A stretch of 64,000 bases of DNA from Halopseudomonas litoralis (GCF_900105005.1 NZ_LT629748.1:3844001-3908000); one strand, 5' to 3'. Shown: positions 18,300-27,997, numbered from the stretch's first letter. The notes: generated by a model from the letters alone, not told the origin. Translations and numbers: made by a program.

Positions 18300-19790
18300 T
18301 CATGCTGGTTTCAAGCTGTTGCGCATGAGGATCAGATAGATGCCAGCGGCGATCAGCAGACCGACAAACCAGGCATAGGTATAGATTTCCTTGAATATGG
18401 CGGGCACGGTATCGATAGCACCGGCGACATGCAGGAAGCCCGGCAGATTGGGCAGAATACCGACCACGAGCGCGATCAGGGCTGCCGGATTCCAGCCATT
18501 GCGATAACTGTATTGGCCGTTGTTGCGAAACAGCGCGTGGTGATCCAGCTTGGTTTTGCGGATCACGAAGTAGTCCGCGACCATGATGCCGGCAACGGGG
18601 CCGAGCAGGGCTGAATAACCAATCAGCCATGTGAAAATATAAGCGCTGGTCGATTCCAGCAGCTTCCACGGCATGATCGCAATACCGATACCTGCGGTCA
18701 GATAACCACCCATCTTGAAGGAAATCTTGCTGGGACTGAGATTGGAGAAACCGTTGGCAGGGGCGACAACATTGGCGGCCAGGTTGGTGGTCAGGGTAGC
18801 CAGGATCAGGGCGATCAACGAGATTACGACTGCAGCACCGCCCATCTGGCTGGTCAGCTCCACCGGGTCCCAGATGGCTCTGCCATAGATCACTACTGTT
18901 GCCGAGGTAACGGCTACGCCGATAAAGGCGAAGAGCGCCATGGGCAAGGGGAGGCCCAGCGTCTGGCCGATGAATTGATCTTTCTGGCTACGGGCAAAAC
19001 GGGTGAAATCGGGAATATTGAGCGCCAGCGTCGCCCAATAACCTACCATAGCCGTCAGTCCGGGCCAGAACACTGCCCAGAACTGGCCTTCACGGGCGCC
19101 GCCGGCAACGAATTGTGAGGGGGTCGAGAGCATTTGACCGAAACCGCCCGCCTTGAAGTAAGCCCAGCCCAGCAAGGCCAGGCCCATGGCGATCAGGAAA
19201 GGTGCGGCGTAGGTCTCCAGCCAACGGATGGATTCAGTGCCATAAGCGATAAAGACGACATGCAGGGCCCAGAACAGCAGAAAGCAGACCAACTGGCCCG
19301 GATCGATCCCGAGAAAACCGATGACGCTCCCGGAGATGGCATTGTCGGTCATGATGTTGACGATGATATAAATCGCCGAGCCGCCTACCCAGGTCTGGAT
19401 ACCAAACCAGCCGCAGGCAACCAGTCCGCGCAGCATCGCCGGCAGTTTGGCGCCCGCTGTGCCGAAAGAAGAGCGCAGCAGCACCGGAAAGGGAATACCG
19501 TGCTTGGTACCCGCATGACCAATGGCGATCATGGGCACCAGCACAATGAGGTTGCCGAGCAGAACAGTTAAGACCCCTTGCCACCAGGACATACCTTCGG
19601 CTACCAGTCCGGCGGCCATCATGTACGTCGGAACACAGACAACCATGCCAACCCACAGGCCAGAGATACTTTGCCAGGTCCAGGTTTTATCTTCTTCTCT
19701 GGCGGGGGCCAGATCTTCATTCCACAAGTCGGCGCTTGGATCACCGTTCAGAGAGATATCGTACTGAAGTGAATCAGTTTGAGTGTGCAT
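18300..19790 (-). CDS. NCS1-family nucleobase:cation symporter
   Basis: 496 residues with about twelve membrane helices. The NCS1 hallmarks are visible: a cytoplasmic N-terminus with NEDLAPAREEDKTW before helix 1, GxxxxxPxY-like WVGMVVCVPTYMMAAGL, and LNIPDFTRFARS in the middle. Members carry uracil, allantoin, hydantoin or cytosine with Na+ or H+. Being first in an operon with dihydropyrimidinase suggests uracil, thymine or a dihydropyrimidine as substrate. About 515 bases of gene-free DNA precede it. Confidence 0.9.
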   Translation of the reverse strand: MHTQTDSLQYDISLNGDPSADLWNEDLAPAREEDKTWTWQSISGLWVGMVVCVPTYMMAAGLVAEGMSWWQGVLTVLLGNLIVLVPMIAIGHAGTKHGIPFPVLLRSSFGTAGAKLPAMLRGLVACGWFGIQTWVGGSAIYIIVNIMTDNAISGSVIGFLGIDPGQLVCFLLFWALHVVFIAYGTESIRWLETYAAPFLIAMGLALLGWAYFKAGGFGQMLSTPSQFVAGGAREGQFWAVFWPGLTAMVGYWATLALNIPDFTRFARSQKDQFIGQTLGLPLPMALFAFIGVAVTSATVVIYGRAIWDPVELTSQMGGAAVVISLIALILATLTTNLAANVVAPANGFSNLSPSKISFKMGGYLTAGIGIAIMPWKLLESTSAYIFTWLIGYSALLGPVAGIMVADYFVIRKTKLDHHALFRNNGQYSYRNGWNPAALIALVVGILPNLPGFLHVAGAIDTVPAIFKEIYTYAWFVGLLIAAGIYLILMRNSLKPA

Positions 19791-19810
19791 TGCATTGTGC
19801 CCTCTAATCT

Positions 19811-19823
19811 ATTGTTTTTATTT
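19811..19823 (-). promoter_or_regulatory. Hfq/Crc-type motif before the NCS1 gene
   Basis: AAATAAAAACAAT on the coding strand, about 20 bases before the ATG. It contains two overlapping AAnAAnAA matches and is almost the same string as that before tsx. Confidence 0.5.
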
Positions 19824-20242
19824 GGCACGCCTATGTTCGGCGTTTACAGGGTGTTGCTGGGTGAAGCCCATTGAATGCATATGGAAGATGAATAGCGGTA
19901 ATAAGCGCTATGCCAAATCGCCAGTATGAAGCTAGTCGAGGAACTGTACTGTCAGGTTTGACTTGTTTAAATAGGATGGTCTGGGAATGGTATGGAAGAA
20001 TACCCAGTAAGATGGTTGCACATTATTTTCATCCTCTTATCAGTGCTCGCTAATCGAGATGTTTCAAATCGAATGTCAGTACAACGAATGGTGCCCGGTT
20101 CCAATAATGACTCAGCATCAATTGGAATGCTTTCACGGTAAGTTCATCGCTTTCTTATAAATTTAAGACGATGGAAATGTCCCGTGTTTAATGACTGTTG
20201 TTTGCAAACCTACAAGCAAGTTTTGGGACGGTCAAGGATTAT

Positions 20243-20258
20243 TTTTCCAATCGGTCAA
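20243..20258. promoter_or_regulatory. RutR-like box upstream of the permease/hydA operon
   Basis: TTTTCCA-AT-CGGTCAA matches 11 of 14 defined bases of the E. coli RutR palindrome TTGACCA-N2-TGGTCAA. A second half-site CGGTCAA lies at 20229-20235. The surrounding string closely resembles the palindrome before cofG. Confidence 0.5.
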
Positions 20259-20306
20259 AATGCGCTGCCATTAGTAGCCAGGATTTTTCTTGCGCCAGCC
20301 GGGCAG

Positions 20307-21224
20307 CTATTTCACCAGCCGATCGAGCTCTTCCAGATAGCTCTCAAGCACCAGATTAGGCGGGGCGCCCTTGCGGGTGATAGCACCGTAATGGGTGATA
20401 TATCGGTTAGCCAGTGAGTCGATTGCCCGCATCGCTTGGTCGCGGACCCAGCGGTCGGCGTAGTGGGTGGGAAGATAACCGATATAGCGGCCAGTCAGGA
20501 TCAGAAAGGCAATCCCTTCGCGGTCCGTTGCTGATGCAGCGGCCTTGAGTGGCTCCTGCAGTGCCTTGATTTCCGGTGTTTGGGCGTAGGCCGGCAGGAC
20601 CGCATCCCAGCCACTGAGCGCCACTGGCTCCGAAGCCGGATGTTGATACAGCGGATGAGTTGAGCTGCAATACAGCTGCGAGGCCTCTTCGTACAGCGGT
20701 CGATAATGCAGCCCGGGCAGGGACTTCAGCGCAGGGATGATACCCACGTGCAAACGGCCATCCAGCACGCCCAATTCAATATCGTTGGGTGGAATCATGC
20801 GGATGTTGATGCGCACATCGGGCCCGCGATCCTTCAGCGCGCCCAGTGCCTGTGTGATCAGCATCTGCGGCATGGTAACCAGGCTATCGGTGATACCGAT
20901 GTTGAGCTCGCCCTTCAACTGAGCATGCAGGCTGTTCACATGGGTGCGGAAGCCTTCGATGGCGGCCAGCATCTGCAGGGTGGCCTGATATACCTCGCCG
21001 CCTTCCTGAGTCAGGGAAAAACCACTGCGGCCCCGCTGACAGAGCCGCAGGGCCAAGCGTCCTTCCAGTTCATTCATGGCGATACTGATTGCCGCTCGGC
21101 TGATATTCAGCTCTACCTCAGCTGCGGAGAAGCCACCGCATTCGACCACCTTGCGAAAGATCCGCAGCAAGCGCAGGTCGGCATCACTGATTTGACCGGG
21201 CAATGCCAGCTTACGTGTTTTCAT
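20307..21224 (-). CDS. LysR-family transcriptional regulator
   Basis: 305 residues: N-terminal winged helix (DADLRLLRIFRKVVECGGFSAAE, about residues 14-75) and a periplasmic-binding-like effector domain. Divergent from the transaminase gene with 151 bases between starts, the standard layout for a LysR activator and its target. An effector related to beta-alanine or beta-aminoisobutyrate is inferred. The ATG is preceded by an AGGAAAAA site overlapping an A-rich motif. Confidence 0.9.
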   Translation of the reverse strand: MKTRKLALPGQISDADLRLLRIFRKVVECGGFSAAEVELNISRAAISIAMNELEGRLALRLCQRGRSGFSLTQEGGEVYQATLQMLAAIEGFRTHVNSLHAQLKGELNIGITDSLVTMPQMLITQALGALKDRGPDVRINIRMIPPNDIELGVLDGRLHVGIIPALKSLPGLHYRPLYEEASQLYCSSTHPLYQHPASEPVALSGWDAVLPAYAQTPEIKALQEPLKAAASATDREGIAFLILTGRYIGYLPTHYADRWVRDQAMRAIDSLANRYITHYGAITRKGAPPNLVLESYLEELDRLVK

Positions 21225-21226
21225 CT

Positions 21227-21234
21227 TGTTTTTC
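21227..21234 (-). promoter_or_regulatory. Hfq/Crc-type motif at the LysR gene start
   Basis: AAAAACAA lies directly between the AGGA ribosome site and the ATG and fits AAnAAnAA. Confidence 0.4.
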
Positions 21235-21271
21235 CTGGTTAACCGATGCCTAGCAGGATAGCGGAGGAGAC

Positions 21272-21329
21272 AAGTTAAGTTAAGTAAACGGTAACCTGAA
21301 GGTAAGTAAGTTTGGGTTTTACTTTAACT
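21272..21329. promoter_or_regulatory. Repeat-rich LysR/transaminase intergenic operator region
   Basis: AAGTTAAGTTAAGTAAA (21272-21288) is mirrored by TTTACTTTAACT near 21318-21329, with GGTAACC and GGTAAGTAAG between. Such AT-rich inverted and direct repeats between divergent genes are typical LysR binding and activation sites. No clear -35/-10 pair was settled. Confidence 0.4.
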
Positions 21330-21375
21330 CGGTACTGACGAGACTGGCTCTACCGATAACAAGAGGGGTGGTGTT

Positions 21376-22719
21376 ATGTCTGATCTCAATACCCAGCGCC
21401 CTGCCGGACTGACCCCCGAGCAGCTTGATGCTTACTGGCTTCCCTATTCTGCCAACCGCCAGTTCAAATCCGATCCACGCCTCATCGTGGGGGCGGAGGG
21501 CAGTTATTACATCGATGCTGATGGCCGTAAGATATTTGACGGTCTATCTGGTCTCTGGTGTTGCGGGGCGGGGCATAACCGCCCGGAAATTGCCGAAGCG
21601 GTTGCCAAACAATTGCGTGAGCTGGATTACGCTCCGGCTTTCCAATTTGGTCATCCCAAAGCCTTCGAGCTGGCCGAGCGCATTACCCAGCTGACGCCGA
21701 AAGGCCTCGACCACGTGTTTTATACCAACTCTGGATCTGATGCCGCGGACACCTCGCTGAAAATCGCCCGCGCCTATTGGCGCAAGAAGGGCAAGCCGAC
21801 CAAAACCAAGCTCATAGGTCGCGCCAAAGGCTATCACGGCGTCAACTTCGGCGGCATCAGCCTGGGCGGTATCGGGGCTAACCGGATGCTGTTCGGGCAG
21901 GGGATCGATGCCGACCATCTGTCGCACACCTTGCTCAAGGAAAACCTCTTCAGTCGCGGCATGCCCGAGCGTGGTGTCGAACGTGCCGAGGATCTGCTGG
22001 AGCTGATTGCCCTGCATGACGCCTCGAATATTGCCGCCGTCATTGTTGAGCCCATGGCCGGTTCAGCCGGTGTATTGCCGCCGCCGGTAGGTTATCTGCA
22101 ACGCCTGCGCGAGATCTGTGACCAGCACGAGATTCTGCTGATTTTCGATGAGGTCATCACCGGCTTCGGGCGCATGGGCTCCAACACCGGCGCGGAAGAG
22201 TTCGGCGTTACCCCGGACATGATGAACGTTGCCAAGCAGCTCACCAACGGTGCTGTGCCGATGGGCGCGGTGATCGTGCAGCGCGAAATCTATCAGACCT
22301 TCATGGAGCAGGGCGGCCCCGACTACGCGATCGAATTGCCGCATGGTTATACCTACTCCGGTCACCCGGTAGCTTGTGCTGCGGCATTGGCCTCACTGGA
22401 TATTCTGCAGAATGACCGCCTGGTTGATCGGGTCAGGGAAATGAGCCCGATATTCGAGAACGCCCTGCATGGTCTCAAGGGGACCCGCTACGTAACGGAT
22501 ATCCGCAACTACGGGATGGCGGGCGCCTTGCAGATCGAGAGTCGCCCCGGTGAGCCGGCGCGCCGTCCTTATGAAATTGCCATGAAGTGCTGGGAAAAAG
22601 GCTTCTACGTGCGTTATGGCGGCGACACCATTCAATTGGGCATGCCCTTCATCGTTGAGCGTGAAGAGATCGACAACGTCATCAACGCTATCGGCGATGC
22701 CATCAACGAACTTGACTGA
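21376..22719 (+). CDS. Omega-amino acid (beta-alanine):pyruvate aminotransferase
   Basis: Transfers the amino group of beta-alanine (or beta-aminoisobutyrate) to pyruvate, giving malonate semialdehyde and L-alanine. 447 residues of the class III PLP fold: GLWCCGAGHNRPEIAEAV near the N-terminus, the PLP Asp in FDEVITGFGRMG and the Schiff-base Lys in NVAKQLTNGAVPMGAV. The family is close to P. putida omega-amino acid:pyruvate transaminase. It precedes mmsA by 37 bases, and MmsA uses the product, so the two form an operon. Confidence 0.92.
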   Translation: MSDLNTQRPAGLTPEQLDAYWLPYSANRQFKSDPRLIVGAEGSYYIDADGRKIFDGLSGLWCCGAGHNRPEIAEAVAKQLRELDYAPAFQFGHPKAFELAERITQLTPKGLDHVFYTNSGSDAADTSLKIARAYWRKKGKPTKTKLIGRAKGYHGVNFGGISLGGIGANRMLFGQGIDADHLSHTLLKENLFSRGMPERGVERAEDLLELIALHDASNIAAVIVEPMAGSAGVLPPPVGYLQRLREICDQHEILLIFDEVITGFGRMGSNTGAEEFGVTPDMMNVAKQLTNGAVPMGAVIVQREIYQTFMEQGGPDYAIELPHGYTYSGHPVACAAALASLDILQNDRLVDRVREMSPIFENALHGLKGTRYVTDIRNYGMAGALQIESRPGEPARRPYEIAMKCWEKGFYVRYGGDTIQLGMPFIVEREEIDNVINAIGDAINELD

Positions 22720-22756
22720 TTAGTACCGCTAACAATACAGGCAGAGAGAACAGACG

Positions 22757-24247
22757 ATGAAGACGATCGGACACTTGATCAACGGCACCATTGATACCCA
22801 GTCCAGCCGTACCCAGGATGTTTTCAATCCATCCACGGGTGAGGTATCAAAGAAATTGGCAGTGGCGAGCAAGCCCACCGTCGAGGCAGCCATCGCCGCT
22901 GCCCAGGCCGCTTATCCCGCCTGGCGTAACACGCCACCCCTCAAACGCGCCAAGGTCATGTTCCGCTTCAAGGAACTGCTGGAACGTAATGCCGACGAAA
23001 TCTGTCGCCTGATTGGGGAAGAGCACGGCAAGATCGCCCATGACGCCATGGGTGAACTGCAACGGGGTATTGAGAACGTCGAATATGCCTGCGGCGCTCC
23101 CGAGCTGTTGAAAGGCGAATTCAGCAAGAATGCAGGACCGGCGATCGACTCCTGGAGCGAGTTCCAGCCGCTGGGTGTGGTGGCGGGCATCACGCCATTC
23201 AACTTCCCGGCCATGGTACCGCTGTGGATGTACCCCATGGCGATCGTCTGCGGTAATACCTTTGTACTCAAACCGTCCGAACGCAACCCGTCGGCGGTGC
23301 TGTTCATTGCCGAGCTGCTGCACGAAGCCGGCCTGCCGCCAGGCGTGCTGAACGTGGTCAATGGTGATAAGGAAGCGGTGGACGTGCTGCTGTCGGATGC
23401 GCGCGTCCAGGCGGTCAGCTTCGTTGGCTCGACGCCCATTGCCGAATATATCTACACCACGGCGAGCGCCCACGGCAAACGCTGTCAGGCGCTGGGTGGC
23501 GCGAAGAACCACGCCATCGTGATGCCGGATGCGGATATGGACAACGCGGTATCCGCCCTGGTGGGCGCTGCCTTCGGTTCATCAGGTGAGCGTTGCATGG
23601 CGCTGTCGGTTGCCGTGGCGGTAGGGGACGAGGCGGCTGATTCACTGATCAGTAAAATGACCGAGCAGATGAAAAGCCTGAAAGTGGGTGCTTTCTCTGA
23701 TAAGAGCAACGATTTTGGTCCGCTCATTACCCGTGCGCACCAGGAAAAGGTCACCGGTTATATCAGCAGTGCCGAACAGCAGGGTGCCACGCTGGTGGTC
23801 GATGGTCGTCAGCCGGCCGTGGCCGGCTACGACAAGGGATTCTATGTGGGTGGCACGCTGATCGATAACGTGACCGCTGAAATGACCTGCTATAAGGAAG
23901 AGATCTTTGGGCCGGTGTTGCTGGTCATGCGCGTCAACAGCATGGAGGAGGCCATGCAACTGATCAATGATCACGAGTACGGCAATGGCACCTGCATCTT
24001 TACCCGTGACGGTGAGGCGGCGCGTTATTTCAGTGACAACATCATGGTGGGTATGGTCGGCATCAACGTACCGCTGCCGGTGCCGGTGGCTTATCACAGC
24101 TTCGGTGGCTGGAAGCGCTCGCTGTTCGGTGACCTGCATGCCTACGGTCCGGATGCGGTGCGTTTCTACACCAAACGCAAAACCATTACCCAGCGCTGGC
24201 CATCAGCCGGGGTGCGGGAAGGCGCTCAGTTCTCCTTCCCTTCCTGA
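22757..24247 (+). CDS. mmsA: CoA-acylating methylmalonate-semialdehyde/malonate-semialdehyde dehydrogenase
   Basis: Oxidises malonate semialdehyde to acetyl-CoA or methylmalonate semialdehyde to propionyl-CoA, with NAD+ and CO2 release. 496 residues of the ALDH fold: ITPFNFPAMVPLWMYP, FVGSTPIAEY, catalytic Cys in GERCMALSVAV, and the MmsA-type LPVPVAYHSFGGWK near the C-terminus. It ends the upper strand of the pathway; the same enzyme serves both uracil- and thymine-derived intermediates. Confidence 0.95.
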   Translation: MKTIGHLINGTIDTQSSRTQDVFNPSTGEVSKKLAVASKPTVEAAIAAAQAAYPAWRNTPPLKRAKVMFRFKELLERNADEICRLIGEEHGKIAHDAMGELQRGIENVEYACGAPELLKGEFSKNAGPAIDSWSEFQPLGVVAGITPFNFPAMVPLWMYPMAIVCGNTFVLKPSERNPSAVLFIAELLHEAGLPPGVLNVVNGDKEAVDVLLSDARVQAVSFVGSTPIAEYIYTTASAHGKRCQALGGAKNHAIVMPDADMDNAVSALVGAAFGSSGERCMALSVAVAVGDEAADSLISKMTEQMKSLKVGAFSDKSNDFGPLITRAHQEKVTGYISSAEQQGATLVVDGRQPAVAGYDKGFYVGGTLIDNVTAEMTCYKEEIFGPVLLVMRVNSMEEAMQLINDHEYGNGTCIFTRDGEAARYFSDNIMVGMVGINVPLPVPVAYHSFGGWKRSLFGDLHAYGPDAVRFYTKRKTITQRWPSAGVREGAQFSFPS

Positions 24248-24259
24248 GGGGGCGGCAAC

Positions 24260-24291
24260 AAAAAGCCGGATCATGATGATCCGGCTTTTTT
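24260..24291. terminator. Bidirectional terminator between mmsA and alr
   Basis: AAAAAGCCGGATCA (24260-24273) pairs with TGATCCGGCTTTTT (24277-24290) around a three-base loop: a 14-bp perfect stem with A and T flanks, serving the convergent genes. Confidence 0.95.
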
Positions 24292-24311
24292 ATGTTCAGC
24301 GAGGAGAGCGC

Positions 24312-25382
24312 TCAACCAAGATAATGCCGCGGCACCCGATTCAGATTGCAGAACAACTGGTAAGCGATGGTGTCCGCCCAATCGGCGACCTCGTTGGCCG
24401 GCAAACCATCACCCCACAGCTGTACAGCGCTGCCCAGGCCGCATGCGGGCAGGTCGGTGAGATCGACTGTCAGCATATCCATGGACACCCGACCGATCAG
24501 CGCCGCACGCTGACCATCCACCAGAACGGGCGTACCGCTTTTTGCATGCCGGGGATATCCATCGGCATAGCCCATGGCGACCACCCCAATCCGGGTGGGA
24601 CGTTTGGCAATGAATTGCGCGCCGTAACCGACTGGCTCACCGCTGGCAACGTCGTGCACGGCAATAATCCGCGAATTCAGATGCATCACCGGTTTCAGCC
24701 TTGCGGCGCTTTTCTGAGCGAAGTTGAAGGGCGAGGCGCCGTACAACATGATGCCTGGTCGTAGCCAATCCCCATGGGCCTGTGGCCAGGCCAGGGCGCC
24801 GGGAGAATTACACAGGCTTGATGGGCCATCCAGATGGGCAGTGGTTTCATTGAAGCACAGCAGTTGATGCTGGGTCGTGTCGCAGTCCGGTTCGTCGGCG
24901 CGGGAGAAATGGGTCATCTTTACCAGGCTGGCCACTTTGCTACTCGCTTGCAGTGCTTTCCATATTCCTACATATTCTTCAGGCTTGAAGCCCACCCGGT
25001 GCATGCCGGTGTCCAGTTTCAGCCAGACATGCAATGGACGCTCGATGTCGATCTCAGCCAGGTCGCGCAGCTGACCATGATGATGAATGACCACCCACAG
25101 ATCATATTGCTGGATCAGTATCAGCTCCGCTGCGTCAAACCATCCTTCCAGCAATAGAATCGGTTGTTGAATACCGGCATTGCGCAGTAATAATGCTTCT
25201 TCTATACAGGCGACGGCAAAGCCATCCGCGGATGCACAAAGCGCTTGAGCGCAACGAACGGCGCCATGGCCGTAAGCATTGGCTTTTATGACCGCCAACG
25301 CTTTGTTTCCCGAAAGTTGCTTGGCCAACTGGTAGTTATGACGCAGAGCGCCAAGATCGATCAATGCATGGGCTGGACGCAT
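24312..25382 (-). CDS. alr: Alanine racemase
   Basis: Interconverts L- and D-alanine. 356 residues: PLP Lys33 in [10 protein letters not shown], catalytic Tyr region ([13 protein letters not shown]) and [12 protein letters not shown] 25382 gives the family N-terminus [16 protein letters not shown]; upstream in-frame residues overlap ridA and are not used. Last gene of dadA-ridA-alr, so probably catabolic (DadX-like), turning transaminase-derived L-alanine into the DadA substrate. Confidence 0.94.
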   Translation of the reverse strand: MRPAHALIDLGALRHNYQLAKQLSGNKALAVIKANAYGHGAVRCAQALCASADGFAVACIEEALLLRNAGIQQPILLLEGWFDAAELILIQQYDLWVVIHHHGQLRDLAEIDIERPLHVWLKLDTGMHRVGFKPEEYVGIWKALQASSKVASLVKMTHFSRADEPDCDTTQHQLLCFNETTAHLDGPSSLCNSPGALAWPQAHGDWLRPGIMLYGASPFNFAQKSAARLKPVMHLNSRIIAVHDVASGEPVGYGAQFIAKRPTRIGVVAMGYADGYPRHAKSGTPVLVDGQRAALIGRVSMDMLTVDLTDLPACGLGSAVQLWGDGLPANEVADWADTIAYQLFCNLNRVPRHYLG

Positions 25383-25405
25383 AGTCTTATTCCAGAATAT
25401 CGGTG

Positions 25406-25762
25406 TTAAACAGCGGCGGTCATGGCGATTTCCACCAGAATATTGGGCTCGACCTGTTTGGCTTCCAGGATGGCGCGAATGGGCGCTGTCCCTTCTGGCA
25501 GCCATTGGCCCCATATCCGGTCCATGGTCTCCAGGTCAGTCTTGAGGTTCTTCAGGTAAATGGTCGCGGACAACAGCCTGGTTTTATCGCTGCCGGCTTC
25601 CGTCAGGAGTGTCTCGATCGCTGCCAGGGTATTACCGGCCTGCACGCTTAGATCGTTGCCGAGCGGGCTGGTATCGGCAAATCTGCCCGTCAGATAAACC
25701 CTGTCCTGATGCATCAGGACCTGACTCATCAGGACATTGGTATAGGAAGATTGGATGTTCAT
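25406..25762 (-). CDS. ridA: RidA-family (YjgF/Rid) protein
   Basis: 118 residues with the Rid fold ([48 protein letters not shown]); the Arg in APIRAI is the residue that binds the carboxylate in deaminases. It hydrolyses reactive enamine/imine intermediates such as 2-iminopropionate, which DadA would release. It lies 17 bases after dadA and 23 before alr. Confidence 0.9.
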   Translation of the reverse strand: MNIQSSYTNVLMSQVLMHQDRVYLTGRFADTSPLGNDLSVQAGNTLAAIETLLTEAGSDKTRLLSATIYLKNLKTDLETMDRIWGQWLPEGTAPIRAILEAKQVEPNILVEIAMTAAV

Positions 25763-25773
25763 GCATGCGCTCC

Positions 25774-25786
25774 TTATTTTTATTTT
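25774..25786 (-). promoter_or_regulatory. Hfq/Crc-type motif spanning the dadA stop and the ridA ribosome site
   Basis: AAAATAAAAATAA on the coding strand contains the dadA TAA stop and runs into AAGGAG. Two AAnAAnAA matches overlap. Confidence 0.45.
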
Positions 25787-27039
25787 GCGTAACGCTCTAT
25801 CTCGAAACCGTCCATGCTGATAGCCATCTTGCTGCCGGCAATCCTGTCCACCAAGAGTTGGCTTGAGCCACAGGCCATGGTCCAGCCCAAGGTGCCATGA
25901 CCGGTGTTGAAGAACAGATTGCTCAACTTGCTGGCGCCGATGATCGGTGTGCCATCAGGTGTCATGGGGCGATAGCCGGTCCAGAAGTCCAACTCCTGCG
26001 CCTGGCCGCCCAGCGGGAACAGGTCGTTGATCACCATCTTCAGCGTGGCCCGGCGCTTTTCCCGAAGCTCGGTATCAAAGCCGGCCAGTTCTGCCATGCC
26101 GCCCACACGAATACGATCGGCCAAACGGGTAATGGCTACTTTGTAGGTTTCATCCATTATCGTTGACACCGGAGCCATCGAAGGGTCGGCAACCGGGATG
26201 GTCAGCGAATAGCCTTTGACCGGATAAATAGGCAGGCTGATACCCAGAGGCTTTACCAGCTGTGGTGAATAACTGCCCAGCGCCAGCACATAGTGATCCG
26301 CTGTCAGGACCTCGCCGTCGGCCAGGCTGACGCCCTGTATCCGGTTGTCATTTGCCTGCATGCTGCTGATCGTACGGTTGAACAGAAACTTGACCCCCAG
26401 CTCGGCACATTTGGCTGCGAGTTGGGTGGTGAACATATAACAGTCGCCGGTTTCATCATTGGGCAGGCGCAAACCGCCGACGAACTTATCCTTGCTGGGA
26501 GCCAGACCGGGCTCATGCTGAATGCAGCCGGCTCGGTCGAGTAACTGATAAGGCACGCCGCAGCGCTCCAGCACCGCGATATCCTTGGCCGCGGCATCGA
26601 GCTGCTTCTGGGTGCGGAACAGCTGCAAGGTACCCAGCTCGCGATGTTCATAATTCACGCCACTGTCGGCGCGCAGTTGCATCAGACAGTCGCGGCTATA
26701 CTCGGCCAGGCGCATCATGCGTTCTTTATTAACGGCATAGCGGCCTTCGGTACAGTTGGACAGCATCTGCATCATCCAGCGATATTGCTGCGGGTCGGCA
26801 GTAGGGCGGATGGCCAAAGGCGCATGCTCGGACAGCAGCCACTTGATGGCTTTGAGAGGAACGCCGGGGGCCGCCCAGGGAGCGGAGTAACCAGGTGAAA
26901 TCATGCCGGCATTGCCGAAGCTGGTTTCCAGGCCCGGGCCCGGTTGGCGATCGAGCACTGTCACTTCATAGCCCGCCTTAGCCAGATACCAGGCGCTGGT
27001 TATACCAAGTACGCCACTACCAAGAATCAGTACTTTCAT
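25780..27039 (-). CDS. dadA: D-amino acid dehydrogenase, small subunit type
   Basis: Oxidises D-alanine to pyruvate and ammonia, passing electrons through FAD to the respiratory chain. 419 residues: FAD-binding start [20 protein letters not shown], the [19 protein letters not shown] segment and the C-terminal [21 protein letters not shown] region are characteristic. First gene of dadA-ridA-alr, preceded by GGAGG. Placed beside beta-alanine transaminase, it would regenerate the pyruvate acceptor. Confidence 0.94.
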   Translation of the reverse strand: MKVLILGSGVLGITSAWYLAKAGYEVTVLDRQPGPGLETSFGNAGMISPGYSAPWAAPGVPLKAIKWLLSEHAPLAIRPTADPQQYRWMMQMLSNCTEGRYAVNKERMMRLAEYSRDCLMQLRADSGVNYEHRELGTLQLFRTQKQLDAAAKDIAVLERCGVPYQLLDRAGCIQHEPGLAPSKDKFVGGLRLPNDETGDCYMFTTQLAAKCAELGVKFLFNRTISSMQANDNRIQGVSLADGEVLTADHYVLALGSYSPQLVKPLGISLPIYPVKGYSLTIPVADPSMAPVSTIMDETYKVAITRLADRIRVGGMAELAGFDTELREKRRATLKMVINDLFPLGGQAQELDFWTGYRPMTPDGTPIIGASKLSNLFFNTGHGTLGWTMACGSSQLLVDRIAGSKMAISMDGFEIERYAK

Positions 27040-27316
27040 TATTATCCTCCCGGGCGCAACCCGGCGCGCGGTTGTTAGTTGTTGTTTTTCTAGTTGGCTT
27101 GCGGGGCATCCGCTGTTGTTTCTTGTTGTTAAATTCGCCTATAGGCTTTTTGCTGATATTGGTATACGACAATATTTACAAGTGCATCCTCGGGCCGGGG
27201 TCGCTAGTTGCCAGAGGGCTCAAGGTGTATACTCGCGCCCCTTACGAACCCGCAGTGCCGGTAGCAATGCTGCTTGCCAGCCATATGGCCCGCGACCGCA
27301 ACCAAGAGGTATCTCC

Positions 27317-27997
27317 TTGGATCGAACCCCCTTCCATTTGACTGAAAGCGCCCCTGCAAATGACGACGCGGCCAAGCCCCGCAAGCGCTCAAGCGCCCGC
27401 AAAGCCCAGGAAGCCCGCATTCTGGACGCTGCCGAAACGCTATTCGCGCAATATGGCTACAACGGTGCATCTATCGAAGCGATTGCCGAGCAAGCCGGGT
27501 TGTCCAAACAGAACATGCTTTATTATTTTCCTTCCAAGGAAAACCTGTATCGCCATGTGCTGAAAAACGTACTTGATCTCTGGGTCGAAAAAATGACCCT
27601 GTTCGAACAGGCTGGTGATGATCCAGCCAGCAAATTGCGCAGCTATATCCTGGGCAAACTGGAACTGTCACAATTACGGCCCAATGGTTCCAAGATATTT
27701 GCCAATGAGATCATCAACGGCGCGCCTTATATCAAAGACTATCTACTGCAAAAGCTGTTGCCCAAACTTGATGCCGATATTGCTTTGGTCAAAGAATGGA
27801 TTGCCAATGGCTTGATGGATCCCATTGATCCTCACCACCTGTTCTTTTCCATCTGGGCTGCAACTCAGACCTATGCTGACTTTTCTACCCAGATTGCCTT
27901 GGTGTTGCGTAAAGACAGTCTGGATACCGGCGACTTTGACGCGGCAGGCGCGTTTCTTACCCACACCATCCTCAAAGGCACAGGGCTTACCAAATAG
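27317..27997 (+). CDS. rutR: RutR-like TetR-family regulator
   Basis: 226 residues. The HTH domain (AAETLFAQYGYNGASIEAIAE, then LSKQNMLYYFPSKENLYR) and the C-terminal domain (IFANEIINGAPYIKDYL; DPHHLFFSIWAATQTYADF) closely resemble E. coli RutR, which senses uracil/thymine. No ATG lies in frame near the domain start; TTG 27317 follows AAGAGGT at ideal spacing and is chosen. It faces the amidohydrolase gene convergently. Likely represses the pyrimidine/F420 block through the boxes at 20243 and 35924. Confidence 0.85.
   Translation: MDRTPFHLTESAPANDDAAKPRKRSSARKAQEARILDAAETLFAQYGYNGASIEAIAEQAGLSKQNMLYYFPSKENLYRHVLKNVLDLWVEKMTLFEQAGDDPASKLRSYILGKLELSQLRPNGSKIFANEIINGAPYIKDYLLQKLLPKLDADIALVKEWIANGLMDPIDPHHLFFSIWAATQTYADFSTQIALVLRKDSLDTGDFDAAGAFLTHTILKGTGLTK

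Larger units (their letters stand above)
19791..20306. other. Long gene-free region upstream of the NCS1/hydA operon
   Basis: No coding sequence stands out. Palindromes are present: ATAGCG-N8-CGCTAT at 19892-19911, an imperfect hairpin CTGGGAAT/ATACCCAG at 19981-20007, and GTTTGCAAAC near 20200. A RutR-like box is at 20243-20258, and a possible -35 TTGACC (20235-20230, minus strand) has only a poor -10. If transcription begins there, the NCS1 leader is about 400 nt long. Confidence 0.45.
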
